Origin: Paramacrobiotus metropolitanus
Lineage: Eukaryota > Tardigrada > Eutardigrada > Parachela > Macrobiotidae
Direction: 5' to 3'
DNA: 64,000 nt
NCBI RefSeq assembly: GCF_019649055.1
Contig: NW_026570236.1
Location: forward strand, 1,302,001 to 1,366,000
Below the pieces are notes generated by a model. It was given only the letters and a program-made list of their open reading frames with translations, did no database searches and was not told the origin of the DNA. The position numbers and the translations under genes are program-made. Positions 33,634 through 44,306 of this stretch are shown in pieces; within the stretch, counting starts at the first letter, position 1; the number at the start of each line of letters is the position of its first letter.

Positions 33634-35016
33634 ATGGATACTGCTGCCGATGTCGAGAGACAGGCTAATGATGTGTCTTCCCCTTCCGGCAAAGGGACGT
33701 TCTTACGGCGGACATGCATTGCTGTTACTGTCTACACTTGTGTACGTAAATATGTTGACCTTTTTCGGTAGATATTTACAGTTAGCAATACCGGTAGATA
33801 TTATTTTTCGGTAGATATTTAGCAATTTAGAAATTTGTGGACCACTCGGTAACTGTACGGTAAAAGGCATTACAGCTTACGATTTGTGCTCTATTTATAC
33901 TGCAAGTAATAATCCCGGTATGCATCTAATCAAAATTGATACATAGTGTGCATAATTAGGAATTTAGGATACACACTACTCCGTCCACTGTTGAATGTAG
34001 ACGTGCATGCGCTTAGTGCGCCCGAAAAATCAATAAAATCATAGTTAATATAATATAATATTAGTAATTTAGTATCAAGACTTCGCGTTGTGTTAACCGC
34101 GCATTTATCAGTGTCTTTGCTTTTCTCCATGTAGTTTGTAGGTGCGTGGATGTTGAGTGATAATATGCATGATTTGCTCCATCATATGCTACTGGTGACA
34201 AGTGCGACAGCTTCTCCGCTACTGTTTCCACCGGAAGTATATCTTACTGAGTCCCGAGCGTGGAGTTTTATGTACGTATCCCTACTCTTAACCGGAGCAA
34301 TCGTGTTGGGATGCGGAATTAAAAAGGTACGCCTGTTACGGTAAAGCCAGCCCGCTCTGCTTCGGCTTGAGTTATTATTAATCGGTTTCATAGAATTTGT
34401 TGGTTCCCATGTTTTACGATAACGCGTAAATTATTCTATTGGTGTGTTAGTGAAAAACGAAGCATTTGTTGTAGCGCTCCACGGGATTGCATATAGTCTG
34501 GATTGTCCTGTTTGCACCATATTTAATTGGTCAGCTAAGGCTGTTCGTAATTACAGTAATGAAATTTGTGGACCACTCGGATATGTTTCCCATGCTGCAC
34601 AGCTTACATTCAGTGGAAAGCGGTGACTTTCAAAACGTTAGTGTGTTGTGTCCAACTACTACATAGTTTTCTGCTCCTTATGTCGTTCAGTTTTAACCTT
34701 GTTCTATGCACAGGAAATGACGCAAACTGTCTTTTGGTCCCAAGTTAAACTGATTCTCGAACTGGGATTGCTCGTTCCTCTTAATGTAAGTCAGCTTTAC
34801 GTGTACAATACATCGCGTGTATGGGTTATTTACTGTTTTTCGCAATTACAGTCGCTACTTAACTTTGCTTTAATTGCATTGCAGCTGTCATTTGTGGTAG
34901 TGGTATTCAGCCACTCGCAACGTCTCGGGACTTTGATTGCAAGTAATAATAATGGAAGTACATACATCGAAATGGTTGATGAAACGGAACCCGCGGAAGC
35001 TGGCAGTGAGAGTTGA
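33634..35016 (+). CDS. Small multi-TM membrane protein, tandem copy 2 (one exon unresolved)
   Basis: Exons identified, all phase 0, are 33634-33741, 34135-34326, 34714-34785 and 34885-35016 (167 aa as joined). They match the neighbour exon by exon. FLRRTCIAVTVYTC/FVGAWML parallels ALKTGCYLVAAYTF/MVAILLF across the first junction. AWSFMYVSLLLTGAIVLGC parallels the second TM. KLILELGLLVPLN/LSFVVVVFSHSQRLG parallels YIIVFGILTLVN/ILCLIAVQSHRDLL across the last junction. The counterpart of the neighbour's third exon (TM3) was not found with good splice sites between 34327 and 34713. PALLRLELLLIGFIEF at about 34351-34398 resembles it, but lacks a plausible intron before it. The C-terminal tail is longer (YIEMVDETEPAEAGSES) and acidic. 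Family and function are unknown. Confidence 0.5.
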
Positions 35017-36963
35017 CCTTTTGGATGGTAGTCGTAGGCTGCAACGCCACTGCCACGTTTCCATATTTTCTATGGGCGTTATACTGGGATCCAAAATGGG
35101 CCTCATAGAACTGAATTCTTGCTGCGCTTTTGGAGCTAACGGGGGGATCTTGTCCGGGATACAACATTCCAATAACATTTGCTCAACAAATCACGTGATT
35201 CCAGCACTTTATTTTGAAATCTCACAAGTTTTGTTTGGAGTATAATTATATATATAATTACTTGTTTCCGTTGGAAATCGCTTCTGAATCTTGAGCGTTT
35301 TTTTAATTTATTGACTACGGCGGCAAATAATTACATTAAAGTTTTGTACATTGTAGTGTTGTAATTCGTACGTACGTGTGCAGACACATTTATCATATCT
35401 GTATTATACGATGGCGATGGCCGCCGCGCTCGTAAATTTTATTGAAATCGCTGACAGTTAAATGAAAATAGCACGAAAAAGTAATTACAGTACATCACAT
35501 TATAGCAATGTAGCATCCAACAACCATAATTATAGAAAGTAAGAAGGTTATAGATAAAACCCTGCGAATTTCTTCTCCAGTTGACCGTTAGGTGATATTA
35601 TTCCCAGTACAGAGGCCGTGTTCTTTTCTCTGATTTCAAAATTTCTAGACGCTGTGCGATTAAGCGGTTAGCCTTCGGTTTGAAAGGTCAAGGGTTGCAA
35701 AACTTGGGATACGTACACAGATAGTCATCCTGTTTGCCCGTGTGTTGCAGTCAGCACTGCAGCTGCACTGCTGCAGTATACGATAAGGCCATCGTGCACG
35801 GACGCGATCGCGTTAACATTCTTCCTCTTTCCCATGTCTCTGCATGACGGCCTCGGCAAGGAGTTTGCTATCGGTTTATAATGTGCTACAGTAGGTGGCA
35901 ATATTGTCCGCGTAAATTCCTTAAGAATTTTCCCAAAAGCCGCATTTGGTGTTCAGCCAACTTGGCTAGACTTGAGACTAGTGTCATAATTATTGTGTCA
36001 TAATTTATTATTTTACAGCTGCTCATATCGGTCCATTCATATTCTGTACTATTACTGGACCGCGGTTCTGGAGCGATATATGCATGATTTGGCATAAGTA
36101 AGTGGATTTAAAAACGGTTTGTTTTTATTGCAAGTATTGTTCAAGTATTGTGTACAACGTGTACCATGCATGCACCAGAATCCGGAACTAATCACTCACG
36201 GATCGAACCGCTAGAACGCTGTTTACCAGTGTGTGTACCTATTTTTATTGTGAATTAAGGATAGCCCAAAAAACTTAAGAAGACAATTTAAGTAATAAGT
36301 TCTAGACTTAAATGACCTTGTCGGCTTGTACAATGCAGCCCGACATATTAATCTATAATTGTTATAATTAAAAAAGACGTAATATGTACCACGGACTTAC
36401 CGATACAAAGAAAGGGATTATCGTGCAAAGCACACGTCCTAAAATTATAGTATTTAAATTTTAATAAATCAGGAATTGCATAATAAATTTGTTCATAAAT
36501 TTGTTCATGTTTATCTGTTCTGCAGGGGATCGCAAAATTAGCTCTGCGAAGCGTAAACCGATCATGTCATTGCACGGAACCATGGCAAATCATACACCAC
36601 GTGTTGTGTTATGCCTTGACGGAACTGTATACGTACTTCATTCAGTACAGCATGTAACAGCTTTGTATACAATATTACAAGAAACAGCCTCGGCTTCGCC
36701 TCCGCTTTTCTTGTGGTCTCCAGTCTACGGCCGGTTTATTCAAATGATTTCGATCAGCTATTTAGTTAACATCTTATTCCTTCAACGAAACAAAATGAAT
36801 CCGAAAATACGCTAAAACGCAGATAGAATAAAAAGTGAATTTATGGCTTTTGTGCACTCAGACGCATTCAGTTTCACTCAGAAGGGAATTTTTGTTAACT
36901 TCTCCCTCCCGACTTTGATCGAGCCTACCAGGTACTACATTTCCACTAAAGGATGCTTACAAT
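35017..36963. other. Intergenic, no gene recognised
   Basis: Short open frames exist (35886-36095 minus, 36489-36815 plus) without recognisable domains or consistent splice partners. A 37-bp dispersed repeat lies at 36688-36724. Confidence 0.45.
36688..36724. repeat. 37-bp dispersed repeat, copy 2
   Basis: Partner of 7986-8022, described there. Confidence 0.5.
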
Positions 36964-37660
36964 AGATGCTGGTGGTAGTTCGGTCACTCGTTTACCTAGC
37001 GGGCTGTGTACTCTGGATAGTAGTGGTAGTTCGGTCACTCGTTTACCTAGCGGGCTGTGTACTCTGGATAGTAGTGGTAGTTCGGTCACTCGTTTACCTA
37101 GCGGTCTGTGTACTCTGGATAGTAGTGGTAGTTCGGTCACTCGTTTACCTAGCGGGCTGTGTACTCTGGATAGTAGTGGTAGTTCGGTCACTCGTTTACC
37201 TAGCGGTCTCTGTGCTCTGGATAGTAGTGGTAGTTCGGTCACTTGTTTACCTAGCGGGCTGTGTACTCTGGATAGTAGTGGTAGTTCGGTCACTCGTTTA
37301 CCTAGCGGTCTGTGTGCTATGGATAGTAGTGGTAGTTCGGTCACTCGTTTACCTAGCGGTCTGTGTGCTATGGATAGTAGTGGTAGTTCGGTCACTCGTT
37401 TACCTAGCGGGCTGTGTGCTCTGGACAGCAGCGGTAGTTCGGTCACTCGTTTACCTAGCGGTCTGTGTACTCTGGATAGTAGTGGTAGTTCGGTCACTCG
37501 TTTACCTAGCGGGCTGCGTGCTCTGAATAGTAGTGGTAGTTCGGTCACTCGTTCACCTAGCGGGCTGTGTGCTCTGGACAGCAGCGGTAATTCGGTCACT
37601 CGGTGAGCTAGCGGGCTGTGTGCTCTGGATAGTAGCGGTAGTTTGGTCACAGCTTGGCTC
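36964..37660. repeat. 51-bp minisatellite, about 13.5 copies
   Basis: A 51-base unit is repeated head to tail with few substitutions. The unit length is a multiple of three, so two plus-strand frames and one minus-strand frame stay open across the array. In the frame starting at 36953 the unit encodes DSSGSSVTRLPSGLCTL (17 residues). Another frame encodes a hydrophobic repeat, and the minus strand encodes a PLLSRAHSPLGKRVTEL-type repeat. Differences between units are partly at third positions of the 36953 frame (GGG/GGT, CTG/CTC, GAT-AGT-AGT versus GAC-AGC-AGC). They also include several replacements (CTG to ATG, CGT to TGT, TTA to TCA). No splice partner giving a start, signal peptide or conserved domain was found, so the coding status is open. 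Confidence 0.9.
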
Positions 37661-38445
37661 TGTGAAACTGAAACCGTCTGGCCAGGTTTTGGAATATGGG
37701 CATTCAGATTATGGAAATGGTTTCTGCTGATTCTATACGGGAAAGCTGGGTTCGTGAATCTCTTTTTATTTTTTGTGGTAATAAAGATCTAGAATGTACA
37801 GTAGATACCGTACTATTATTCCGTATTATACGAAATAATTTACGGACTGTAGATGCTGATTATCCTTTATCAATCACTGTCCTTAGTTTTGCTCGGACTG
37901 CAATGAAAGGTTAGCCCGTTTGAACGATTACTATGGTCAGTTTCTTCTACAGCTGCCTTCAAATATAAACGAAGCCATCCATTTAAACGATTTAAACTGT
38001 AAACGAAGCCATCCACTTGCAGTATCGTTTGTGCTACTGCTAATTGGCTTTTCTAGTTTTGTAGGATTAAAAGTTCAAACCTTTTTGATTTGTTGATCTA
38101 AAAAGGGTACCAGTTTAAATTTACTGATTTTTTGCTCCATGCAACAGGACTTTGAAATTGTTTCAAGGTCACCTTGAGCTTTCTTCTCTACCGGCACCGG
38201 CGTCTGTGCACGGAAGCCGGAGCAGATATTACCAAAACAAAATGCATGTGACACAGTTTCCAGACATGCTGAATCGAATGGCGTTAGCAGTTTTTCGATT
38301 AATTTTTTGGTTTGTTATGACCAGATCGTACGGGGTTTTCCGTTGTAATATAGATCTTTACCTTGATACCTTGATAGTACCTTTATTGATGAGTCTTAAG
38401 AATTATGGCTGTGGCATTTGTATTTAGAAATTGTAAAATTAAGCA
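37661..38445. other. Intergenic downstream of the minisatellite
   Basis: It holds the dispersed repeat copy at 38134-38377. It also holds a TTTATT at 38382-38387, which is AATAAA for the minus-strand gene ending at 38446. No gene was recognised. Confidence 0.5.
38134..38377. repeat. Dispersed repeat, copy 2 (first copy at 1401-1650)
   Basis: See 1401-1650 for the shared landmarks. The two copies lie in the same orientation. Confidence 0.6.
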
Positions 38446-38924
38446 TTAGGCAGCTTTCTGTGTAGTATTAACTACAGTTACACCAACTGCGCCCATTTCA
38501 GCTTCGATCTGTTTAATGTATTTATTAAAAATTTTATCCGGGTTCAGCGAGTCCGGCTCCGGGGTGGTTTCGTCGGCCATGACAGCTGTAAAATTATTTC
38601 GATGAGCACATAAAGCCATACTCTTATTATTAAGAATTTTTCCTAATTTGAGTATCAAGTACGAGTACAATCAGATGCCTGGGAAGAATTATGTATGTAT
38701 TTATGTCATAGAGCTTTAACCTTGTTGCACAAACGGTTGCCCATTCCACACTGGCTCTATACTGTAGTCATAATTATTTATGCACAAGTACTGCTGTAAA
38801 AAAAGTGTCACTGAAGTTATAGTTTTTCAAGGTTTTTCGTTGCTTTGCGTTGCGTTTACTTACCAGCCAAAACCATCAGGCCGACCAATGCGACCGCCAG
38901 AAATGTAATCCACAATTTGGCCAT
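38446..38924 (-). CDS. Small secreted peptide (66 aa)
   Basis: Two minus-strand exons, 38924-38864 and 38585-38446, are joined in phase 1 by GTAAGT and ACAG, giving 66 aa. Residues 1-21 (MAKLWITFLAVALVGLMVLA) form a clear signal peptide. The mature part is acidic at first (DETTPEPDSLNPDK) and then forms a probable amphipathic helix (IFNKYIKQIEAEMGAVGVTVV). It contains no cysteine, so it is not a disulfide-knotted peptide. An AATAAA on the minus strand lies at 38382-38387, about 60 bases past the stop. I know no homologous family. It may be a helix-forming secreted peptide, and its function is unknown. The signal-peptide exon split in phase 1 is shared with the secretory genes at 42929, 43700 and 45808. 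Confidence 0.7.
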
Positions 38925-40331
38925 TGCTGAAATAATTTAAAATCTAAATATAGTTATAGCAGCCTTTAAAGCTTAGCAAAAGGTCGAAACTCGAAACCTT
39001 GAAGCTTAAATTGACTTGTCCGTAGTTGCACAGTTAGGAATAGGCAAATTAAATTCTTGGTATGGTTCTTTTAAGATATCTCACCTTAAATATTAGCAAA
39101 ACTTCATGTACAGACTGTACGTTGAGGCTACCTTTTACAAGTTTTCGATGATTTAGTGACACAAGGAGACGTTCTGGTCGACAGGAATGCAGCTGAAAAG
39201 TTGAGATACAAGAGTAATCTGACTTGTATAATATACATACATGTAAGTCAAGCGAACATATATTATCCTGACCGAATGCTGTTTAACTTGATAATGCCGA
39301 TTCCGAACGTACGAGATTGTTTATTTCTGATAATAATATTAATTGCAAAACTGTTTCGTACTACTCTGCCTTCCTAGAAGTTCACCACAAATAACTGTCA
39401 TTATTTGTATTTCCTGATTTTGGCGCCGCATGAGGTACTGCATCGGCCAAACTACACCAACCAGGGTCCATTTAAATTCTGTATGTACAGTACGAGTATG
39501 TACTAAAGTTTGTGAAATGTTAGTTCTTTGGTTGAGATACAGATCAGAGTATAGCGGTCATTCAAACTACTTTTATATCACTCGTTCAATCGAAAAAAAA
39601 AATTTGAAGTTTGTACTCTGTAGTCGATTGCCGAATATTGTAGATATCCAGTTAACATAAATTATTTATTGTTAAAATAATACATGATACACGACCTACT
39701 CGAGTTTACAGATCTAAATTGTCAAAATTATGAGCTAGCTTATCAACACAACATAACCGGAGCTTTGTCAACAGCCTTTGTGCATTTGCATTTTGCATTT
39801 TGTATATATTGAAGTATACGATGAAAACGGTAGAAGTATAGATGGAAAGCGCAAAGCTTGCTTGTTTGTTAGAAGCGCTTGTCAGAATTTAAACACTTCT
39901 GCATAGTGCATAGTGACCAACCGCAGTGCAAGACGGCCAAGGAATAAGGAGCCTGGTGGCTGGTAAATGCACATGTCCAAATATAGATAAAGTTCCCTCA
40001 GTATCACTTTAGTTTTGCCTGTCCTTTTTACTTTGCACGAGAATTTACACATGCCTAAATCTTAACGCGAAGAAATGCAGATTCATCTTGCATGCATACT
40101 ATTATTTATTGTTTAAACGCAACACCAAACACAAACTGGACGGAACCGAGATGCAGCTGCAAGAAAGGATTATTACATGCATTATGTACACGAGCGTAAT
40201 TTACACGCAGTGATATAATAATTCCATGCACAGGTACATTAGAAAAATCGATAATCAAAGTCAATACCATTAACAATAAAACTTGGGTTTAGCAAAACGC
40301 CAACAGTATCCGCCAACTAATTCATACCAGA
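38925..40331. other. Intergenic, 66-aa peptide to lectin
   Basis: No gene was recognised. A TTTATT at 40105-40110 is a possible minus-strand AATAAA for the lectin gene, about 220 bases past its stop. Confidence 0.5.
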
Positions 40332-42929
40332 TTATTGCTGAACTCCAGTGAAACCGAAATTATTGAATCCCTGCTCGTTAAAATACCCACCCGGGAAATA
40401 CATTCCCTCTTGGTAAGGATACGTAGAATCGCGGTTCTCCCCGGTTCCGTACAGGAAACGGCGGTAGCGGCGACGGTAGTCGTTATGCTGATGGGTGCTG
40501 CAGAAATATCCCACGGTCAAACGGCCGCCACCGACGGTACCGAAGTACAGGTCACGAGCGCCCAGGACGCAGTAGGTGTTGCGGAAAGGCTCCGGGAAGT
40601 CAGTCTCACAGCGGTCGAAATAGCGGTTAGCCGTGACGTCCTCCTGAATGTAGCCGCCTCCGTAGAAGGCCTCCACGATGTTGATGAACTGTCCGTGACA
40701 GTCGATGGTGCCCAGGTAGTCATGATCGATAGTGATGTATTGCAAATCATTCCAGCGACCTGTAAAGGTCAAGCAGTGTAAGCGAAGACCGATGGAAAAA
40801 GATTGTCTAATTAAAGTTCAAGTTGTGGGAGTGCAAAAAAATGAAGAAAGATCAATAAACTTACGAGCACGGCATTGATAACCAATCGTCAAGTGCTTGG
40901 AGCCGCCGATGGGATTGAGGAAGAGGTCGTTGTTGGCCCAGAAGTTGCAGTTGTGGTGGTTCTGGCACTTGCTCTTGACGACCACGCCCACATCGGCCTG
41001 GTATCCGCCGGCACCGTAATAGGCGAAATCGATGTCCAGGATGCGGCCTTCCAAGCAGGACAGGTTCACTTCCTGACCGCCCTCCACGTAGAGGTAGTCC
41101 AGCTGCCCTGGGGTATTTAGTTCTGAAAAATAAACCAACACCACTGAATTTTTGTTGTTCAGGCAGGAACAGATTTTGTTTAAGCTGGTTACATGATCCT
41201 GCTAACCGCGCGTGCTTAAGCATTTTCGTAAAAATTTAATAATAAAACTGAGCCTGTATTTTAATGCTTACGGTTGTACCTACCGTTTGAGCAGTAATAG
41301 TAGACCACAGCAAAATCCCAGTTTCCATCAAAATCGGAGAATTCCGGGATCCACGGCTTATAGGTGCACTTGTATCCGGGCTGTCCTGAGCAGATACCAC
41401 GCACGGTCACTGTGGCATCATCAAACAGATCCCCGTATCCGTAGTATGCGCGACGGATGAAAAGGCGCTGGTTGTTGTTGCACGTTAAGGTCATCTCTTC
41501 GTTGGCGGGAGTAACCATGAAAAACTCCTGACCTTCCTTGGGAACTGCAGAATTAGAAACAGGATTGCTGTTACTTTCAAAATGAAGGGATCAGCAAAAT
41601 TTGCTTAATTAATTTGACACTATATACTTACTAGCTTCGCAGGAATACTGCACATTAAGTTGCTTGTCGTTGCCGGGGCATTTGACTCCATAGTAGTAGT
41701 CGTAGGTGAAGAACGTGCTCTGTCCATAAGCGGCAGGATTAAGGTCACACGAGTGCTTGCGCCCGCAGAGACCGTCGACAGCCACGTGGACATTGTAAAA
41801 GCACGTATCGCCTTGGGTGTAGTTGGCCGAGTGGATGTAGATGACCTTATCGTTGCCGCAGTTAATCAGCTGATTGCCGCCCTGCTTCACGGTTACAAAT
41901 TCCAGTGCTGTGTCTGAAAGCGTAGTATGATGGCTTATCCTATCATTTTCTTCGTCTAATGCTTGCTGGTAATAACTAATAATCATAAGACTACGGAAAC
42001 TTCAATCAACGAACATCGACAGAATGATTTTTTGAATACTGCAATTTTGCGGTGTACATGTTATAACACTATAAATCAGTTCGCATGGTATCACGGTAAT
42101 GCATTACTGTAATTTTCTTGTGATATTTCGATTATTCAAACACCCGGCCTGCTTTCATCTTTTGGCCCACCGTGAAATGTTGAAAGAAAGGAAGCCGTAA
42201 ACGTCCTTTTTGTTTACAACCGCGAGAGTGTATATGTTCAACTTATTTTTACAATAATTAGCAGAAAATTTGACGTACTGCGGTTCTTAGCGTGCTTAAA
42301 CTTTAAAATAATTTGTGAATTTCAAAATAATTTCGAACACGTACGTTGTTACAATTGTTTTTCTGTGTGCACGCATAACTACATACGTCTATTAAATTGC
42401 AGACTTTTTGAATAAGTTAAGTTGCAATGGTGATGGAGAATTCAGATTTAAGCAAAAAAGATCTACCGTTAATGCAAGTGGCTTGGTAGTACAAGGTCGG
42501 ACGTCCTTCCTTGTGGCAGCCAAAATTGGTTGGCGTCAGGGAGCGCAGGTCGCACGTGTTGCGGCCTTCGCAGATCTGTCGGTACATGTCCGTCACGGTT
42601 ACGGTGCAGTTGCCGGATGTCCATCGCACTTCCTCCAGGTGGATGGTGCGCGTGTTGCCACAGTCAATGCGACCTTTACCTTCCGCGAATTTCGGCGACC
42701 ATTCCACTCCAGTTGGGAGTGCAGCTATAAATAAAAAGGTCAGTTCAAACTTCGAAGCAAAAACATATTCAAATTCTAGCATTAAAATCTGAGGTGACCT
42801 TTGCAAAACTGGGAGCATTTCCTATGCAAGATACTTTTGCAACGAAATTAACCCAAATACTGATTGTGAATTTTGTACATTCTTACCGGTACACGCTATA
42901 AGCAGCGTTAGCAGTATACAACTCTTCAT
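40332..42929 (-). CDS. Secreted multi-domain SUEL-type (galactose/rhamnose-binding) lectin-like protein
   Basis: Six minus-strand exons (42929-42887, 42724-42467, 41913-41632, 41544-41284, 41122-40865 and 40759-40332) encode 509 aa. Exon 1 is a signal peptide (MKSCILLTLLIACT). Each of the next five exons encodes one domain of about 86-95 residues, and every intron is in phase 1. The best domain is the second (exon 3): INCGNDKVIYIHSANY, then CGRKHSCDL and KQLNVQYSC. It follows the C...I.I..A.Y...C...C.G...C...L.V.Y.C pattern of SUEL/Gal_lectin domains. Domains 1 and 2 have six cysteines each. Domains 3-5 have four each and are more divergent, keeping the central YYG and the final L.V/I.Y.C. 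After the fifth domain comes a tail of about 45 residues rich in Tyr, Gly, Phe and Arg. It is likely a secreted carbohydrate-binding protein. Which domains still bind sugar is unknown. A TATA box lies at 42998. Confidence 0.8.
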
Positions 42930-42997
42930 TTTTGGCAAAACTTATCAAAGCAAAACAATAAAAATCTTTCGCTTGCCAAATGCAAATTCAAATAATA

Positions 42998-43004
42998 TTA
43001 TATA
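42998..43004 (-). promoter_or_regulatory. TATA box of the lectin gene
   Basis: On the minus strand the bases read TATATAA, about 70 bases upstream of the lectin start codon, leaving room for a short 5' UTR. An ATGCAAAT octamer (42980-42987, plus orientation) lies between the TATA box and the start codon. Confidence 0.55.
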
Positions 43005-43527
43005 GAAAAATTTGGCTGGCCAATGTTTTGACTGATTTCGTTGGCTGTGCGTACTGTTAATAATCGCTTACTTCTCTTGGAAGAAAGCAATCAGATGTTT
43101 CCCATCTTTGTTGCTATTCTCAGCGTCCTGCCATAAATCGTTCCGATTCTCTCTTGCCTCTGACAAAACTCTTCAGAACAAAGACATCTCTTTGTTTTGG
43201 TTTCTATCAGCCAATCACCGCACATGCACCTGTTCCATCGTCCGAACAAAGACGTCTCCTCCGCACCACGGGGAACACCGTCTCTTCCCTCCTGATGATT
43301 TCCTTGCTCTCTTTCTTGAACGAGAATTATGCTGGCGCCGGTGCCCTCTGATTCTTAATGGCTTAACTACATCGTCAGGAAAGTGACAGGCACAAAGGAA
43401 CAAAGGCATCGGTCTCTAGTTCTGTATAACAGGAAATTACCGTCAGAATTCTCAGCAGACAAAGAAGAGAAGGTGCAGCATGGTAAGTACATCAGCCGAT
43501 TCTCATGACGCCCGAAGCTGGCTGGTT

Positions 43528-43535
43528 TATATAAG
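43528..43535 (+). promoter_or_regulatory. TATA box of the cysteine-rich secreted protein gene
   Basis: TATATAAG lies about 165 bases before the start codon at 43700. A candidate initiator (TTCGTTAGTC) follows about 20-30 bases later. Confidence 0.55.
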
Positions 43536-43699
43536 CTGCTTCCCGGAACGATCAACTTCGTTAGTCGCCATTTCCACTTCCATGAGCGGTTTCGAACTTT
43601 CTTCGTCACTTTTCTAAAAACAGTTTAGCCGTACATCAACAGAAGTAAAGCATTCGTTTTCTTTGTTTGAAACATTTTGCCATCATAACAACTTTTACT

Positions 43700-44306
43700 A
43701 TGGCCAGACTGTGGATCCTCCTTGCCGTTGCCGTGCTGTTCGGTAAATTTCTTTTTACATAATTAACTTATTTTAATTGTTTTATACGGAATATTCGCAC
43801 ACAAACAACTAAACGTTTAGTTATTTAAAAAATTAGTGACGACAAACAAAAATCCTCGACTTAGCATTTGCTGGTTTTTGAAGAAAGGTCATGAATTGAT
43901 ATGGGTATATTTTTTGCGTGATGATTATGGTAATAACTGTACTGTTGTACAGATACATGTACTGCATCATAAACATGTTATATTCAGTTTTATATACTGC
44001 AGCTGTAGCGATTTGTAACTGAGTAATACATTTGTCCGAGTAGTTGCCCTAAGCGAGACGGAAGCGGTGTGTTCCGCCCATAAGAAATGCGGCTGCTATC
44101 ACGGCTGGTGCTGGGCATATGCCGACTGGGAGCACATGAAGAGCGGTGACCCTTGGTGCTTCACCCAGCGCCTGGGAGTTACCAATGGAAAGCAGTCCTT
44201 TGCCTCCTGTCTTGCCGATGACGACTGCCAGATCGAAATGACGTGCGGAGAAAAGGCCACCCACACTGGAGATGACGGTGGCCGTCCCGGGTTTGCCCCG
44301 TTTTAA
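43700..44306 (+). CDS. Small cysteine-rich secreted protein (101 aa)
   Basis: Two exons, 43700-43742 and 44044-44306, are joined in phase 1 and give 101 aa. Residues 1-22 (MARLWILLAVAVLFVALSET) form a signal peptide. The mature part has eight cysteines: VCSAHKKCGCYHGWCW, then DPWCFTQRLG, then FASCLADDDCQIEMTC. A Gly-rich tail ends GGRPGFAPF. The C-x-C-Y-H-G-W-C-W cluster and WCFTQ are the distinctive parts. A general likeness to small secreted proteins of arthropods comes to mind, but I cannot name the family. It is likely a disulfide-stabilised extracellular protein, since eight cysteines would allow four bridges. AATAAA at 44332-44337 is 26 bases past the stop. It is divergent from the lectin gene, and each has its own TATA box. 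Confidence 0.8.

Larger units (their letters stand above)
42930..43699. other. Divergent promoter region, lectin / cysteine-rich protein
   Basis: This stretch of 770 bases separates two divergent signal-peptide genes and has a TATA box at a plausible distance from each. No coding region was recognised between them. Confidence 0.55.

Noticed and set aside
35648-35712. tRNA-like or tRNA-derived SINE head
   Set aside because: An A-box-like GATTAAGCGGTTAGC is present, but the B-box position reads GGTTGCAAAAC, the arms do not pair into a cloverleaf, and no SINE tail is visible.
36946-37650. 234-codon minus-strand open frame with repeated PLLSRAHSPLGKRVTEL
   Set aside because: It is the antisense of the 51-bp minisatellite. 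A unit length divisible by three keeps it open automatically, and its replacements are not concentrated at third positions.
36964-37660. CRISPR-like array
   Set aside because: The units are contiguous 51-mers without unique spacers and the DNA is clearly eukaryotic, so it is a minisatellite.
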